Shown: one piece after another, positions 8,572 through 17,538 of the stretch
Layout of the letters: each line of letters starts with the position of its first letter
Numbering within the stretch: position 1 is the first letter of the stretch
Assembly: GCA_017527065.1 (NCBI GenBank)
Contig: JAFXQO010000042.1
Location: forward strand, 1-64,000
DNA length: 64,000 nucleotides
Direction: 5' to 3'
Source of the DNA: Clostridia bacterium
GTDB taxonomy: Bacteria; Bacillota; Clostridia; Christensenellales; Aristaeellaceae
Position numbers and translations under genes: made by a program
The notes under the pieces: generated by a model
Told to the model about the DNA's origin: nothing
Databases searched by the model: none
What the model saw: the letters and a program-made list of their open reading frames with translations, nothing else

Positions 8572-9252
8572 TCAGCGGAGCCGCCCCGTGGGGTCGGCGG
8601 CGCGGTCGTTTTCGCGCAGTTCAAAATAGACGCGCGCTTCCGGGGCGTCGGCAGCGCTGCCGATCACCTCGCCCGCGGACACCTGCTGGCCCGCGTCGAC
8701 CTGCGCGCCCGCGAGATAGCCGTACAGCGTCTCCGCGCCGCCCTCGTGCTCGATCAGCACCAGCCAGTCTCCGCTCATGCCCTGCGCCGACGCCGTCACC
8801 CGGCCGCCCGCCGCAGCCACTACCTGCGCCTTCGCCGGGCAGGCGAACTCAAGCCACGGCTGCTCCGGCGAATAGCTATGGGTCACTTGCCCCTCGACCG
8901 GCCTGAGCATCATGTCGCCCTCGTCCAGGCTGAGGGACACCAGCGCTGTTTCCGGCATCAGCGCCCGCACGAAGCTGAGACGTCCGATGGATTCGTCCCA
9001 GTCCACGCGCATGGTCACCGCCTGGCGGATGCCGTTCACGGCGGCGGCGCTCCAGGGCGCGTCGATGTTGCGCATCGCCAGCACGCACAGGAGCGCCGCG
9101 CCCGCGATGGCCGTGTTTCGGATGAGCCTTTCGCCGACGGTGAGCGCGGCGGACGCGCCGCGCGCTCTTCCGGGACGCGTCGTTTTTCCCGCCGGAGCGC
9201 CCTGGGCGGCCGGCCGCGCGGACGTATGGATCTTCAAGCGACTGTTCTGCAT
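8572..9252 (-). CDS. spoIVFA: SpoIVFA-like protein with degenerate M23/LysM-type domain
   Basis: This 226-residue membrane protein has a basic N-terminus, one membrane span near 45-60 and an extracytoplasmic M23-like beta domain. In Bacillus, SpoIVFA holds SpoIVFB inactive and is cut by SpoIVB. The M23 zinc ligands are absent: where active peptidases have HLHFE, this protein has RVYFELRE. It therefore looks like a scaffold and not a peptidase, as SpoIVFA is. The AGGGGGTG box selects the ATG at 9252. Its position directly before SpoIVFB supports the call. Confidence 0.75.
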   Translation of the reverse strand: MQNSRLKIHTSARPAAQGAPAGKTTRPGRARGASAALTVGERLIRNTAIAGAALLCVLAMRNIDAPWSAAAVNGIRQAVTMRVDWDESIGRLSFVRALMPETALVSLSLDEGDMMLRPVEGQVTHSYSPEQPWLEFACPAKAQVVAAAGGRVTASAQGMSGDWLVLIEHEGGAETLYGYLAGAQVDAGQQVSAGEVIGSAADAPEARVYFELRENDRAADPTGRLR

Positions 9253-9304
9253 GGCAACACCCCCTGTTCCCTTCATCCTATGCCCGCTCCGGTCCGAATA
9301 CAAC

Positions 9305-9347
9305 AGGAGCCGCCCCGCGGTCAGCGCGCGGAGCGGCTCCTTTATTG
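9305..9347. terminator. hairpin between rodA and spoIVFA
   Basis: AGGAGCCGC (9305-9313) pairs with GCGGCTCCT (9333-9341), followed on the plus strand by TTTATT. In the direction of the operon the T-run is weak, so it may only attenuate readthrough into the sporulation pair. Confidence 0.6.
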
Positions 9348-9354
9348 TGTTCGG

Positions 9355-10650
9355 CTATTCGCGTATCAGCTTCTTCGGATGAATGGTGGGTCGGGGCTGC
9401 CTGGCCACGCCGGCGCGGCTGCGCATGGTCACGTTGACGACCAGGCCGACGCCGATGATGTTCGTGAGATAGCTTGATCCGCCGTAGCTCACAAAGGGCA
9501 AGGGGATGCCCGTGACCGGCATCAGGCCGATCACCATGGAGATGTTCTCGAATATGTGGAAGAACAGCATCGCCAGCACGCCGATGATGAGATAGCTGCC
9601 GAAGGCGTCCTCCGCCTGGCGGGAGAGTATCAGCATGCGGATCATCATCGCCAGGAAAAGCGCGATCATCAGCCCGCCTCCGACGAAGCCGAAGGTCTCG
9701 CAGACGATGGCGAAAATGAAGTCGGTGTGGTCGTCGGGGATGTAGTTCAGCGCGGCGAAGTTGCCCACCGCGAACAGCCCCTTGCCCCACAGCCCGCCCG
9801 AGCCCAGCGCCAGGCGCGCGTTATAGGTCTGCATGCCGGCGTCGTTGATGGCATAGTTCGGGTCGAGCCACACCTGAATGCGGTCCACGCGGAAATTATC
9901 CGAGAACGTGAGCACATACCAGGCCGGCACCAGCAGGATCACGGCGATGCAGATGACGCCTACGATCAGCTTGTAATTTGTGCCGGAGGCGAAGATCATG
10001 ACCGCGTAGATGGCCACGTAAACCAGCGCCGTGCCCACGTCCGGCTGGATCACGATCAGCATCAGCGGCAGGCCCACGTAGCAGCTCATGCGGAACAGCT
10101 CGCTGACCGTCTCGATGGGATGGTCGCGCTCGGCGAACACCTTCGCCAGCGCGATGATGATGGCGATCTTGCCGAATTCCGCGGGCTGGAAGGTTCGGCC
10201 CGAGCCCCACTGGAAAAACATGTTGGCCGAACCGCGGCCCACCTCCGTGGTGAATTTGACAAGCAGCAGAAGAATGACGTTGCCCCAGTAGAACACGTCC
10301 TTCACTTCGCCGAACAGGCGGTAATCGAAGAACACCGTGCCCGCCAGGACGCCCATGCCCACCACGATCCAAATAAGCTGCAGCCTGGGATAATAGATCG
10401 ACTGGCCGCGCATCCGCTCGAAGAAGCTCACGGCGACGCCTTCCTCGACCGGACTGGCCGTGGCGGCGAAGATCGTCACCACGCCCCACAGCGACATGAC
10501 CAGTACCATGATGACCAGCGGCCACTCGAAATGGCGCATGAGGCCCTTCTGGTAGCGGGATTTCTGCATCTGCTGCAGGAACGCCGACAGGCGCCCCTTC
10601 TCGGACTGCGCCTGCTGCCGCTTCTTTCGGTTTCTTAAAAGTATATCCAT
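9355..10650 (-). CDS. rodA: SEDS peptidoglycan glycosyltransferase RodA
   Basis: RodA polymerises lipid II for lateral wall growth together with the class B PBP2. The 431-residue protein has a basic cytoplasmic N-terminus and about ten membrane segments. It carries the SEDS signatures: the DxGTA motif (PDVGTALVYVA), the long extracellular loop NARLALGSGGLWGKG, and the C-terminal GLMPVTGIPLPFVSYGGSS. The cell-shape operon context favours RodA over FtsW. It starts 1 nt after the minD-like stop. Confidence 0.92.
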   Translation of the reverse strand: MDILLRNRKKRQQAQSEKGRLSAFLQQMQKSRYQKGLMRHFEWPLVIMVLVMSLWGVVTIFAATASPVEEGVAVSFFERMRGQSIYYPRLQLIWIVVGMGVLAGTVFFDYRLFGEVKDVFYWGNVILLLLVKFTTEVGRGSANMFFQWGSGRTFQPAEFGKIAIIIALAKVFAERDHPIETVSELFRMSCYVGLPLMLIVIQPDVGTALVYVAIYAVMIFASGTNYKLIVGVICIAVILLVPAWYVLTFSDNFRVDRIQVWLDPNYAINDAGMQTYNARLALGSGGLWGKGLFAVGNFAALNYIPDDHTDFIFAIVCETFGFVGGGLMIALFLAMMIRMLILSRQAEDAFGSYLIIGVLAMLFFHIFENISMVIGLMPVTGIPLPFVSYGGSSYLTNIIGVGLVVNVTMRSRAGVARQPRPTIHPKKLIRE

Positions 10651-10651
10651 C

Positions 10652-11437
10652 TCAGTCGTCCCTGTAATCCTTCTTCAGCCACTGCCATAACGTCAGCCTG
10701 CCCAGAGGCTTCAAGGGCAGCGACTCGCCCTGCAGGCGGCGGGCGATTGCCTCGAAAGTCTGTTCCGTCTCTTTGTCCTTCAGCACGAGCGGACAGCCCT
10801 TCTGCGCGGCTATCCGGAAGGCGTCGTTCTCGCCGATAACGCCCAACAGCGGCAGATCCAGCCGCTCGGCAAGCCGCTCGCAGGCGGAGGTTTCGCCCCT
10901 TTTCAGGCGCTCCCGCCGCGCGTGGTTGACCACCAGCATCACGTCCGTCACACCGGCCCGCTCCAGCAGGCCCTTCACCCGCTCCGCGTCCCGCGCGCAC
11001 ACGGGGTCGTTTTGCGTCACGATGATCGCCCGCTCCGCGCCGGAGGCGGCGATGCGGAAGCCCTCGTCCACGCCGGCCGGGCAGTCGATGACAACGTAGA
11101 AGCGCTCCTTAAGCTCCCCAATGATCTCACGCATCTTCCCGCGCGAGACGGAGCCCGTGTCGCGCAGGGCGGAGGCGGCCACCATGCGAAGCCCCAACAC
11201 CGAGGGAACAGGCACGATCGCCTGGCGCAGTTTGCAGACGCCCTCGGCCACGTCGGTCAGATCGTAGACCACATCGTTTTCCAGCCCCAGCATCATGTCG
11301 AGGCTCCTCAGGCCCGTGTCGGCGTCCACCAGCACGACGGCGTGACCCATCAGAGCCAGCGTCGCGGCCAGGTTCACCGCCAGCGTGGATTTGCCCACGC
11401 CGCCCTTTCCCGAGGTTATCAACAGCGCTTCGTTCAC
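10652..11437 (-). CDS. minD: MinD-type septum-site ATPase
   Basis: This is a 261-residue ParA/MinD-family ATPase. The deviant Walker A motif GKGGVGKS is at about 9-16, with two lysines as in MinD, followed by VDADTGLRSLD and the IDCPAG switch. The C-terminal part ends in a basic stretch (WQWLKKDY) that may serve as a membrane helix like the MinD targeting sequence. The GTG start at 11437 is preceded by GGGAGG. minC and minE are not adjacent, so the gene is embedded in the elongasome operon. Confidence 0.88.
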   Translation of the reverse strand: MNEALLITSGKGGVGKSTLAVNLAATLALMGHAVVLVDADTGLRSLDMMLGLENDVVYDLTDVAEGVCKLRQAIVPVPSVLGLRMVAASALRDTGSVSRGKMREIIGELKERFYVVIDCPAGVDEGFRIAASGAERAIIVTQNDPVCARDAERVKGLLERAGVTDVMLVVNHARRERLKRGETSACERLAERLDLPLLGVIGENDAFRIAAQKGCPLVLKDKETEQTFEAIARRLQGESLPLKPLGRLTLWQWLKKDYRDD

Positions 11438-11451
11438 AGCAAGGCCTCCCG

Positions 11452-13914
11452 TCAGTCTGCCAGCGTGTTTTCGCTGGGGGCGTTGGTCGATTGCCTTTCC
11501 TTCATGAAATCCAGATACGCGTCGGTCACGTGCCAGGCCGCTTTGGCGGCGCGGGAGCCAGCGTAGCCATTCTGGATGTAGACCGCCACGGCGATCTGGG
11601 GGTTCTCGATCGGGGCGTAAACCACGATCCATGCGTTGTTCTCCACGTCCAGCAGCGTTCTCTGGGAGGTGCCCGTCTTGGCGGCGGGCATGTATTTCGC
11701 GCCGGCGAAGTACTGCGTAGCGGTACCTTCCTCGCCGCTCGACACGTCTTCCATCCCCCGCCGGATGGCGTCGAAGTAGACTTCGCCGCCCTCTATGATG
11801 TTCGCCACGACCGGCTTCTTTTCCAGCACGATCTCTCCCGTGGCGGAGACGATCTTGTCCACGATCTGCGCGTTGTACACCGTGCCGCCGTTGGCGATGG
11901 CCGCCACGTAGCGCGCCATGGAGATGGGCGTCACCTGGGTGATGGACTGGCCGATGCCCGCCATGATGGTTTCCGCCGGCGTCCAGCGCAGCTCGTTGAT
12001 GAGATAGTAGAATTCGTTACCGAGCAGGTGCCGCGCGATGTAGGTGCGGTCAATGTTCAGGTCGGCCTGCAGGATCTCGTAGATCTTGCTAGTCCAGTTA
12101 TCCTTGGGCAGGTCGCTGTCGGCCAGGGCCATGATCTCCAGCGCCGCCTTTTCCATCTTGTCCTCGTCGTACACCGTGCCGCGGTCGGCCGCGATCTTGC
12201 GGAAGGACGCCAAGATGCCCTCGTAGGCCAGGCGGGGCTTGTCGGTGTACTGGTCGTAGGGCGAGCGGTCGGCGTCGTAGAGCTTCTTCTGGCTGCCCAC
12301 ATAGGGCGTGGTCTCGTTGTTCAGCTCGATGCCCGTCTTCGAGGTGAGGCCCAGCTGCGCCGCCCATTTGTTCAGCGCGTCGATGCCCATCCGGTGGCTG
12401 ATGGTATAAAAGAAGTAGTTGCAGGAATGCTCCAGCGCCTCGACGATGGTCTGGTTGGAGTGCTTCCAGGTCTGCTTCAGGTCGATCCAGCAGCGCCAGC
12501 CCTTGCGGGAGGTGTCGATGCCGTTGTTGTAATAGCCGCCGTCGGAAATGCGCTCGTCCAGCGTGAGCGCGCCTTCCATCAGCGCGCCCAGCGCCGTGAC
12601 CATCTTGAAGGTGGAGCCGGGCGCGTCTCGGGAGTAGATGGCGCGGTTATACATGGGATTTCGGTCGTCCGTGACCAGCTGGTTCCAGTATTCCCTGTCA
12701 AGCTCGCCCTCGAACATGCTCAGGTCAAATCCCGGCGCGCTGGCCAGCGCGATCACGCGGCCCGTGTTGACCTCCATGGCCACCAGCGCGCCGGTCTCCG
12801 CCAGCTTTATCTCGCGCTCGCTCTCCTCATACTGGGTCAGCACTTCCGCGTATTTCTCCCGCCAGCCCTCGGTCTCGATGAGGACTTCCTGTTCGGCGTG
12901 GATCTCCTCGATGGTCTTCTGCAGCCATTCCTCCGCCACCGACTGGACGCGGGAGTCCAGCGTGAGGATGACGCTCGAGCCGTCCACGGGCGCCTCGTAG
13001 GACAGCTCGCGGATGGTTTTGCCGTTTCGGTTGATCTCGACCACGCGCTTGCCCTGGCGGTAGCTCACGTACTGGGAGAGCTGGTCCTCCAGCGAGGCCT
13101 CGATGCCGCTGGAACCGACCAGCGCGTTTCGGGGATAGCCGCGCTCCTGGTACATCTCCATGGTGCCGGCCGTGGTGATTTTGGAAACATAGCCGATATC
13201 GTGGGCGGCGAGCGTCTTCTGGGGATACACGCGGGTGGAGCCCTCGGCGATCTCGATGCCCATCAGGTCAGTCGATTCCGCCTCGATCTGGCAGACGCAC
13301 TCGTAGCCCACGTCCTCGGCGATGATCACCGGGGAGCCGGTATAGTTGTTCATGCGCTGCAGCTGCCACACGCTCAGCACGCGGATCTTCTGTTCTTCCG
13401 TGAGCGAATCCGGCACGGCGTAGTTCTCGCACAGCCTCTTGAAGAGATCCTCGACCGGCGTCTTTGTGAGGAAGAAGTTGCTGCGCCACTGGCTGATGCG
13501 CGTCTTGTTGGCCGCCTCGGTCGTCGCGCCGGTGTTAAACTGCCAGTCGCCGTTCTCGTCGCGCTCCAGCCAGAACTCCAGATTGACCTCCTTGCCGTTC
13601 TTCTCGATGATTTCAATGGCCCGGATGATGGACTGGGTGTACTGGGCGCGCGCCTTCGCGGAGGACTGGGTCGGGTCGCGGTAGAAGGTCACGTTGTAGC
13701 AGCCTCGGTCGTAAGCCAGCGGGATCATGTTGGCGTCGTAAATCGTGCCGCGGTTGCCGTACAGATAATATGTCTTGGTCGAGCGGGCCTCGGCCAGCGC
13801 CGTGTATTCGTCATGGGCGACGAGCTGCATGGAACCCAGCTTCACGCCCATGGCGGCGAACAGCGCGATTATGATCAGCGCCAGAAGCGCCATGCGAAAC
13901 CGTGTCGGCTTCAT
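11452..13914 (-). CDS. mrdA: penicillin-binding protein 2 (class B transpeptidase)
   Basis: This membrane-anchored D,D-transpeptidase of 820 residues is longer than E. coli PBP2. An N-terminal span (8-28) is followed by the pedestal/dimerisation domain with RGTIYD. The transpeptidase domain contains S434 in STFK, the SCN motif in EHSCNYFF and K746 in KTGTS. An insertion of roughly 90 residues (about 555-640) separates the SxN region from the later core. It pairs with RodA in the same operon. A minD start follows after 14 nt. Confidence 0.93.
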   Translation of the reverse strand: MKPTRFRMALLALIIIALFAAMGVKLGSMQLVAHDEYTALAEARSTKTYYLYGNRGTIYDANMIPLAYDRGCYNVTFYRDPTQSSAKARAQYTQSIIRAIEIIEKNGKEVNLEFWLERDENGDWQFNTGATTEAANKTRISQWRSNFFLTKTPVEDLFKRLCENYAVPDSLTEEQKIRVLSVWQLQRMNNYTGSPVIIAEDVGYECVCQIEAESTDLMGIEIAEGSTRVYPQKTLAAHDIGYVSKITTAGTMEMYQERGYPRNALVGSSGIEASLEDQLSQYVSYRQGKRVVEINRNGKTIRELSYEAPVDGSSVILTLDSRVQSVAEEWLQKTIEEIHAEQEVLIETEGWREKYAEVLTQYEESEREIKLAETGALVAMEVNTGRVIALASAPGFDLSMFEGELDREYWNQLVTDDRNPMYNRAIYSRDAPGSTFKMVTALGALMEGALTLDERISDGGYYNNGIDTSRKGWRCWIDLKQTWKHSNQTIVEALEHSCNYFFYTISHRMGIDALNKWAAQLGLTSKTGIELNNETTPYVGSQKKLYDADRSPYDQYTDKPRLAYEGILASFRKIAADRGTVYDEDKMEKAALEIMALADSDLPKDNWTSKIYEILQADLNIDRTYIARHLLGNEFYYLINELRWTPAETIMAGIGQSITQVTPISMARYVAAIANGGTVYNAQIVDKIVSATGEIVLEKKPVVANIIEGGEVYFDAIRRGMEDVSSGEEGTATQYFAGAKYMPAAKTGTSQRTLLDVENNAWIVVYAPIENPQIAVAVYIQNGYAGSRAAKAAWHVTDAYLDFMKERQSTNAPSENTLAD

Positions 13915-13968
13915 TTCTTCTTCACCCCTTTCCGAGCGGGTTTCGGATCGTTGTTTTCATTTCGATTG

Positions 13969-14463
13969 TCAGCGCGGAGCGAAGCGGGAGCGGTTGGGCT
14001 TGAGCAGCTTGTCGAGCGTCAGTTCGCCCACCCACACCAGCGCCATGTAGATCGGCACGCGCGCCAGCGAACGCAAAAACAGACCTGAGTCGTATTGCGT
14101 CGCCATGAAGATCACATAGACGTCCATGACGAACTCGTACAGCGCGAAGCACACCGCGCCGGAGATCAGCGGCGCGAGCTTTGTGCGCCACAGCATGCGG
14201 CCGAACCAGCCGCCGGCGTAACCCAGCAGCGCGTCGATCAGCGTCATGAGGCCCAGCGGCGTGCTCACGGTGATGTCCATCAAAAGCCCCATGATCATGC
14301 CGTAGAGCAAGCCCCGCGCCCGGCCCAGGAGCAGCCCCAGGCAGTGAACCAGCGCCATGCCGAATACGGGCAGGAACCAGGCGTTCGTGAGCGCGGGCAG
14401 GACGGCGCTGTCCAGGAGGAAAAACGCCGCGATGAGCGCAAACGGCAGTATTCTTCGGATCAT
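13969..14463 (-). CDS. mreD: rod shape-determining protein MreD
   Basis: This 164-residue integral membrane protein has about five hydrophobic segments and little soluble sequence, as usual for MreD. It links MreC and the SEDS/PBP machinery at the membrane. Identification rests on its position between mreC and mrdA, its size and its hydrophobic profile, because MreD sequences are poorly conserved. Confidence 0.88.
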   Translation of the reverse strand: MIRRILPFALIAAFFLLDSAVLPALTNAWFLPVFGMALVHCLGLLLGRARGLLYGMIMGLLMDITVSTPLGLMTLIDALLGYAGGWFGRMLWRTKLAPLISGAVCFALYEFVMDVYVIFMATQYDSGLFLRSLARVPIYMALVWVGELTLDKLLKPNRSRFAPR

Positions 14464-14487
14464 ATCTTTTCGTTCCTCACCGGGTTT

Positions 14488-15621
14488 TTACGAGTTGGCC
14501 CAGATATCCTCGATCAGGTCGTTCAGTATGACCGGCGCGCGGGTCGCGGAGGGATCGGGCGTGGAGGTGGGATAAGCCCAGTTGTTCGGCGCGTTCGCGG
14601 TGGCCTTCGCGCCGCTGGGCTGCGGGGTGGCGTTGGGATCGGGCGTCAGCGTGGGCACGGGCGTCGCCGTGGGCACGGCCGCGCGGCCGTCGGAGTCGGT
14701 CTCGATGACCGTCTGAAGCACCAGCACCTCCTCCAGGTGCTGGAAATCCGTCGCCGGCTTCACGACCAGATACTGGTCGGAGGTGTCCGACTGGCGGCTG
14801 ACTTCCGTGACCGTGCCGATGACCAATCCCTTGGGATACACGCCGTCCAGACCCGAGGACACCACGGAATCGCCCGGTATGATGTCGTTGACAGAGGGCA
14901 CATAGTACATGCGGCAGGAGTCGTCGTCCGAGGCGGCGCTCAGCTGGCCGCGCAGTATGCCGTTATCGCGCGTGCGTTCAATCAGGCAGGCCACGGCGCT
15001 GTCCGCGTTGATGATGCAGACCACCTTGGCGTAGTTAAGGCCCGCCTCGTATACGCGGCCCGCCAGCCCGTCCGCGCTGATGACGGCCATGCCTCGGTCG
15101 ACGCCGGACAGCGTGCCGCGGTTGATGGAGAACATGTCGAACCAGCGCCCGGCCGATTTGGCGATGACCTTGGCATAGATGGGATCGAGCGTGTTGTATC
15201 GGCTCTGGGCGCCCATCAGCGCGGCGAGCCGCTCGTAGGCCTGGGCTTCCTCCTGCAACTGCGAAACCTGGTATTGCAGCTGCATGTTTTCAATTTGAAG
15301 CTGTTCGTATTCGCTGCGCAGTCGGCCCGTATCAACCAGGTCGCCTACCTTGTTGCGCACCCAGCCCGTCACGTTTGAAACCGCGCTCTGCACCGGCGAA
15401 ACCAAAGAACCGACCGCGTTCTCCGGCAGCGAGATCTCGCCCTGCACCTTGACGTAAATGAAGAAGGCGATGGCGACGGCCGCCAGGCCGACCAACACGC
15501 CGAACACTATGCTTCCCACACGGACGCGCTGGTTCTTCTTTCCGCCCTTCCCGACCCGGCCCGCCGAAGGCGCTTTTTTCGCGGCCGCCGCGGTTTTCCC
15601 GGGCTTCGTCTTGTTTGCCAT
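14488..15621 (-). CDS. mreC: rod shape-determining protein MreC
   Basis: This 377-residue bitopic protein organises the elongasome. It has a very basic cytoplasmic N-terminus (about 1-30), one span (about 33-55), a coiled coil (about 95-130, rich in L and Q) and the beta-barrel domain typical of MreC (GDSVVSSGLDGVYPKGLVIG). A low-complexity Pro/Thr tail of about 70 residues extends beyond the usual family end and may be an extracytoplasmic linker. GGGAG precedes the ATG. Confidence 0.92.
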   Translation of the reverse strand: MANKTKPGKTAAAAKKAPSAGRVGKGGKKNQRVRVGSIVFGVLVGLAAVAIAFFIYVKVQGEISLPENAVGSLVSPVQSAVSNVTGWVRNKVGDLVDTGRLRSEYEQLQIENMQLQYQVSQLQEEAQAYERLAALMGAQSRYNTLDPIYAKVIAKSAGRWFDMFSINRGTLSGVDRGMAVISADGLAGRVYEAGLNYAKVVCIINADSAVACLIERTRDNGILRGQLSAASDDDSCRMYYVPSVNDIIPGDSVVSSGLDGVYPKGLVIGTVTEVSRQSDTSDQYLVVKPATDFQHLEEVLVLQTVIETDSDGRAAVPTATPVPTLTPDPNATPQPSGAKATANAPNNWAYPTSTPDPSATRAPVILNDLIEDIWANS

Positions 15622-15654
15622 AGTTGTCTCCCTGTGAAATGAATTCCAATTTTT

Positions 15655-16707
15655 TTAATCGCCGGTGGCTTCGGCGGCGCTGGCGCGGATGAGGGCGCTC
15701 AGCAGGCGGTCGTTGGCCGCGGCCGCGCCGAGGCCGATGACCGCGTCGTCCTGCGGATGGCGGCTCATGTGAATGGTCAGCCCCGTCTCCCTGGCCAGCC
15801 GGCGGTCGAGCCCGTTCAGCAGCGCGCCGCCGCCCGTTATAAACAGGCCCCTGTCTCTGATGTCCGCCGACAGCTCCGGCGGCGTGTTGTACAGGGCGTT
15901 GCGCAGAGCGTCAACGATGCGCTGAACCGGCTCGTCCAGCGCCTGCATGATGTCGCGCGGTGAAACCTGAACGGAGGCGGGCGCGCCGGTCAGCGCGTTT
16001 TTTCCTTTGAGGAGCACCGGCTCCTCGTCCTCGCCCGCGTCCTCTTCGCAGACCGTGCCGACTTCGCGCTTGAGCTGCTCGGCCGTGCGCATGCCGATGA
16101 CCACCTTTTTTTTGCGCCAGAACCAGCGCACGATGGCCTCGTCCAGATCCTGGCCGCCGAAAAATATCTTGCGCAGCGCCACGATGCTGTTCATGCTCAG
16201 CACGGCGATTTCGGTGCATCCCCCGCCCAGCGAAACGATCATCGTGCCCCGCGGCTTGCTGATGTCCAGATCCGCGCCGATGGCCGCGGCGACCGGCGTG
16301 CGCAGCGCCGCGACGCGCTTCGCGCCGGTGGCGTTCATCGCCTGGAACAACGCCGCCCGTTCGACCTTTGTCGCGCCGCCGGACAGGCCCGCCACCAGCG
16401 TCGCTTTTTCCATCGGCCTCTTGCGCCCCGTGGCCTTTTCGGCCAGCGCCACCATGAGCAGCGCCGTCATGTCCACGTCGGCCACAGCGCCCAGCTGCAC
16501 GGGCGAAATGAGCTCCAGTTCGCGGGCCGTGCGGCCCAGCATGGCGCGGGCCTCCTGGCCCACGGCCAGCACCTCCTGCATGTTTTCCCCGTTGACCAGC
16601 ACGCTCGTCGGCTCCCGCAGCGCCACTTCGTCCTCTGAATTGAGGAAGATCGAGGTCTGCGTGGTGCCTATGTCGATTCCGATTCCTTCCGTTCCAAATA
16701 TCGGCAT
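15655..16707 (-). CDS. mreB: MreB-family actin-like protein
   Basis: MreB forms membrane filaments that orient wall synthesis. The 350-residue protein has the actin phosphate-1 loop as GIDIGTTQTS, the phosphate-2 loop as SLGGGCTEIAV and the adenosine loop as FITGGGALLNG. The N-terminal loop is diverged from the usual GIDLGTANT, and conservation is moderate throughout. The context (mreC and mreD downstream) makes the role secure. GGAGG lies just before the ATG. Confidence 0.88.
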   Translation of the reverse strand: MPIFGTEGIGIDIGTTQTSIFLNSEDEVALREPTSVLVNGENMQEVLAVGQEARAMLGRTARELELISPVQLGAVADVDMTALLMVALAEKATGRKRPMEKATLVAGLSGGATKVERAALFQAMNATGAKRVAALRTPVAAAIGADLDISKPRGTMIVSLGGGCTEIAVLSMNSIVALRKIFFGGQDLDEAIVRWFWRKKKVVIGMRTAEQLKREVGTVCEEDAGEDEEPVLLKGKNALTGAPASVQVSPRDIMQALDEPVQRIVDALRNALYNTPPELSADIRDRGLFITGGGALLNGLDRRLARETGLTIHMSRHPQDDAVIGLGAAAANDRLLSALIRASAAEATGD

Positions 16708-16725
16708 ATGTATCCTCCGGCTTTC

Positions 16726-17310
16726 TCAGCCCAGCATGTCGTCAAGGATCGTCCTGAGCCGCTCCGTCGGCAGGCCGATCACGTTTGTGTAGGAGCCGTC
16801 GCAGCTTTCGACGAACGCGGCCGCGCCGCCCTGGATGGCATAGGCGCCCGCCTTGTCGCGGGGCTCGCCCGTGGCGACATAGGCGGCGATTTCCGCCTCC
16901 GTGAGCGGGCGGAAGCGCACCGCGGTGCCCTCCACGCACAGCGCGCGCCGGCCTGTGGCGGTGTCCGTCACGCACAGGCCGGTGAACACGTCGTGGGTCC
17001 GGCCGGAAAGCGCGCGCAGCATGGCCGCGGCGTCCGCGTCGTCGCGGGGTTTGCCCAGCGCGCGGCCGTCCAGCGCCACCAGCGTGTCCGCCGCGATGAC
17101 GATCGAATCCGGGCAGAGCGCGCAGGCCGCGTCCGCCTTGCGCCGCGCCAGCGCGCGCACCTGATCCCGCGGTTCTCCGTCGATGCGTTCGTCCACATCG
17201 GGCGTACAGAGCGTAAACTCATAGCCCATGGCCGCGAGCAGCTCGCGCCGCCGGGGCGATCCCGAAGCGAGCACGATGCGCCGGCCGTTATACGCATGGC
17301 TGTCCGTCAT
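16726..17310 (-). CDS. maf: Maf-like nucleoside triphosphate pyrophosphatase
   Basis: This 194-residue Maf protein hydrolyses non-canonical or pyrimidine NTPs such as dTTP and UTP. The family signature ASGSPRRRELL is at the N-terminus, with VDE and the AADT metal/substrate motifs following (VIAADTLVAL). It is the first gene of the shape operon, as in many Firmicutes. AAGGAGG is 6 nt before the ATG. Confidence 0.92.
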   Translation of the reverse strand: MTDSHAYNGRRIVLASGSPRRRELLAAMGYEFTLCTPDVDERIDGEPRDQVRALARRKADAACALCPDSIVIAADTLVALDGRALGKPRDDADAAAMLRALSGRTHDVFTGLCVTDTATGRRALCVEGTAVRFRPLTEAEIAAYVATGEPRDKAGAYAIQGGAAAFVESCDGSYTNVIGLPTERLRTILDDMLG

Positions 17311-17538
17311 GGTCAGCCTCCTTTATGAAAAACAATCATTTTTGCGCGTTGATGACCGCATGGGCATACAACGCCTTATATATTATAGCATACTCTCGGC
17401 CCGGATGAAACCATCTAAATGAAAACAGCTGTAAAATATCATATTTGCGCCCTGTTTTCCGCTGGCGTCAACTGGCAGGATAGCGTCCGGCGCGCGGCGG
17501 CATTCTAAAGGGGCGAAAAAGGCGCAGGAAGGATCTGA

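Noticed and set aside
11491..14088. Long plus-strand frame opposite mrdA (865 codons)
   Set aside because: It is antisense to a clear PBP2 with all catalytic motifs; long antisense frames are expected in GC-rich DNA and it has no family resemblance.
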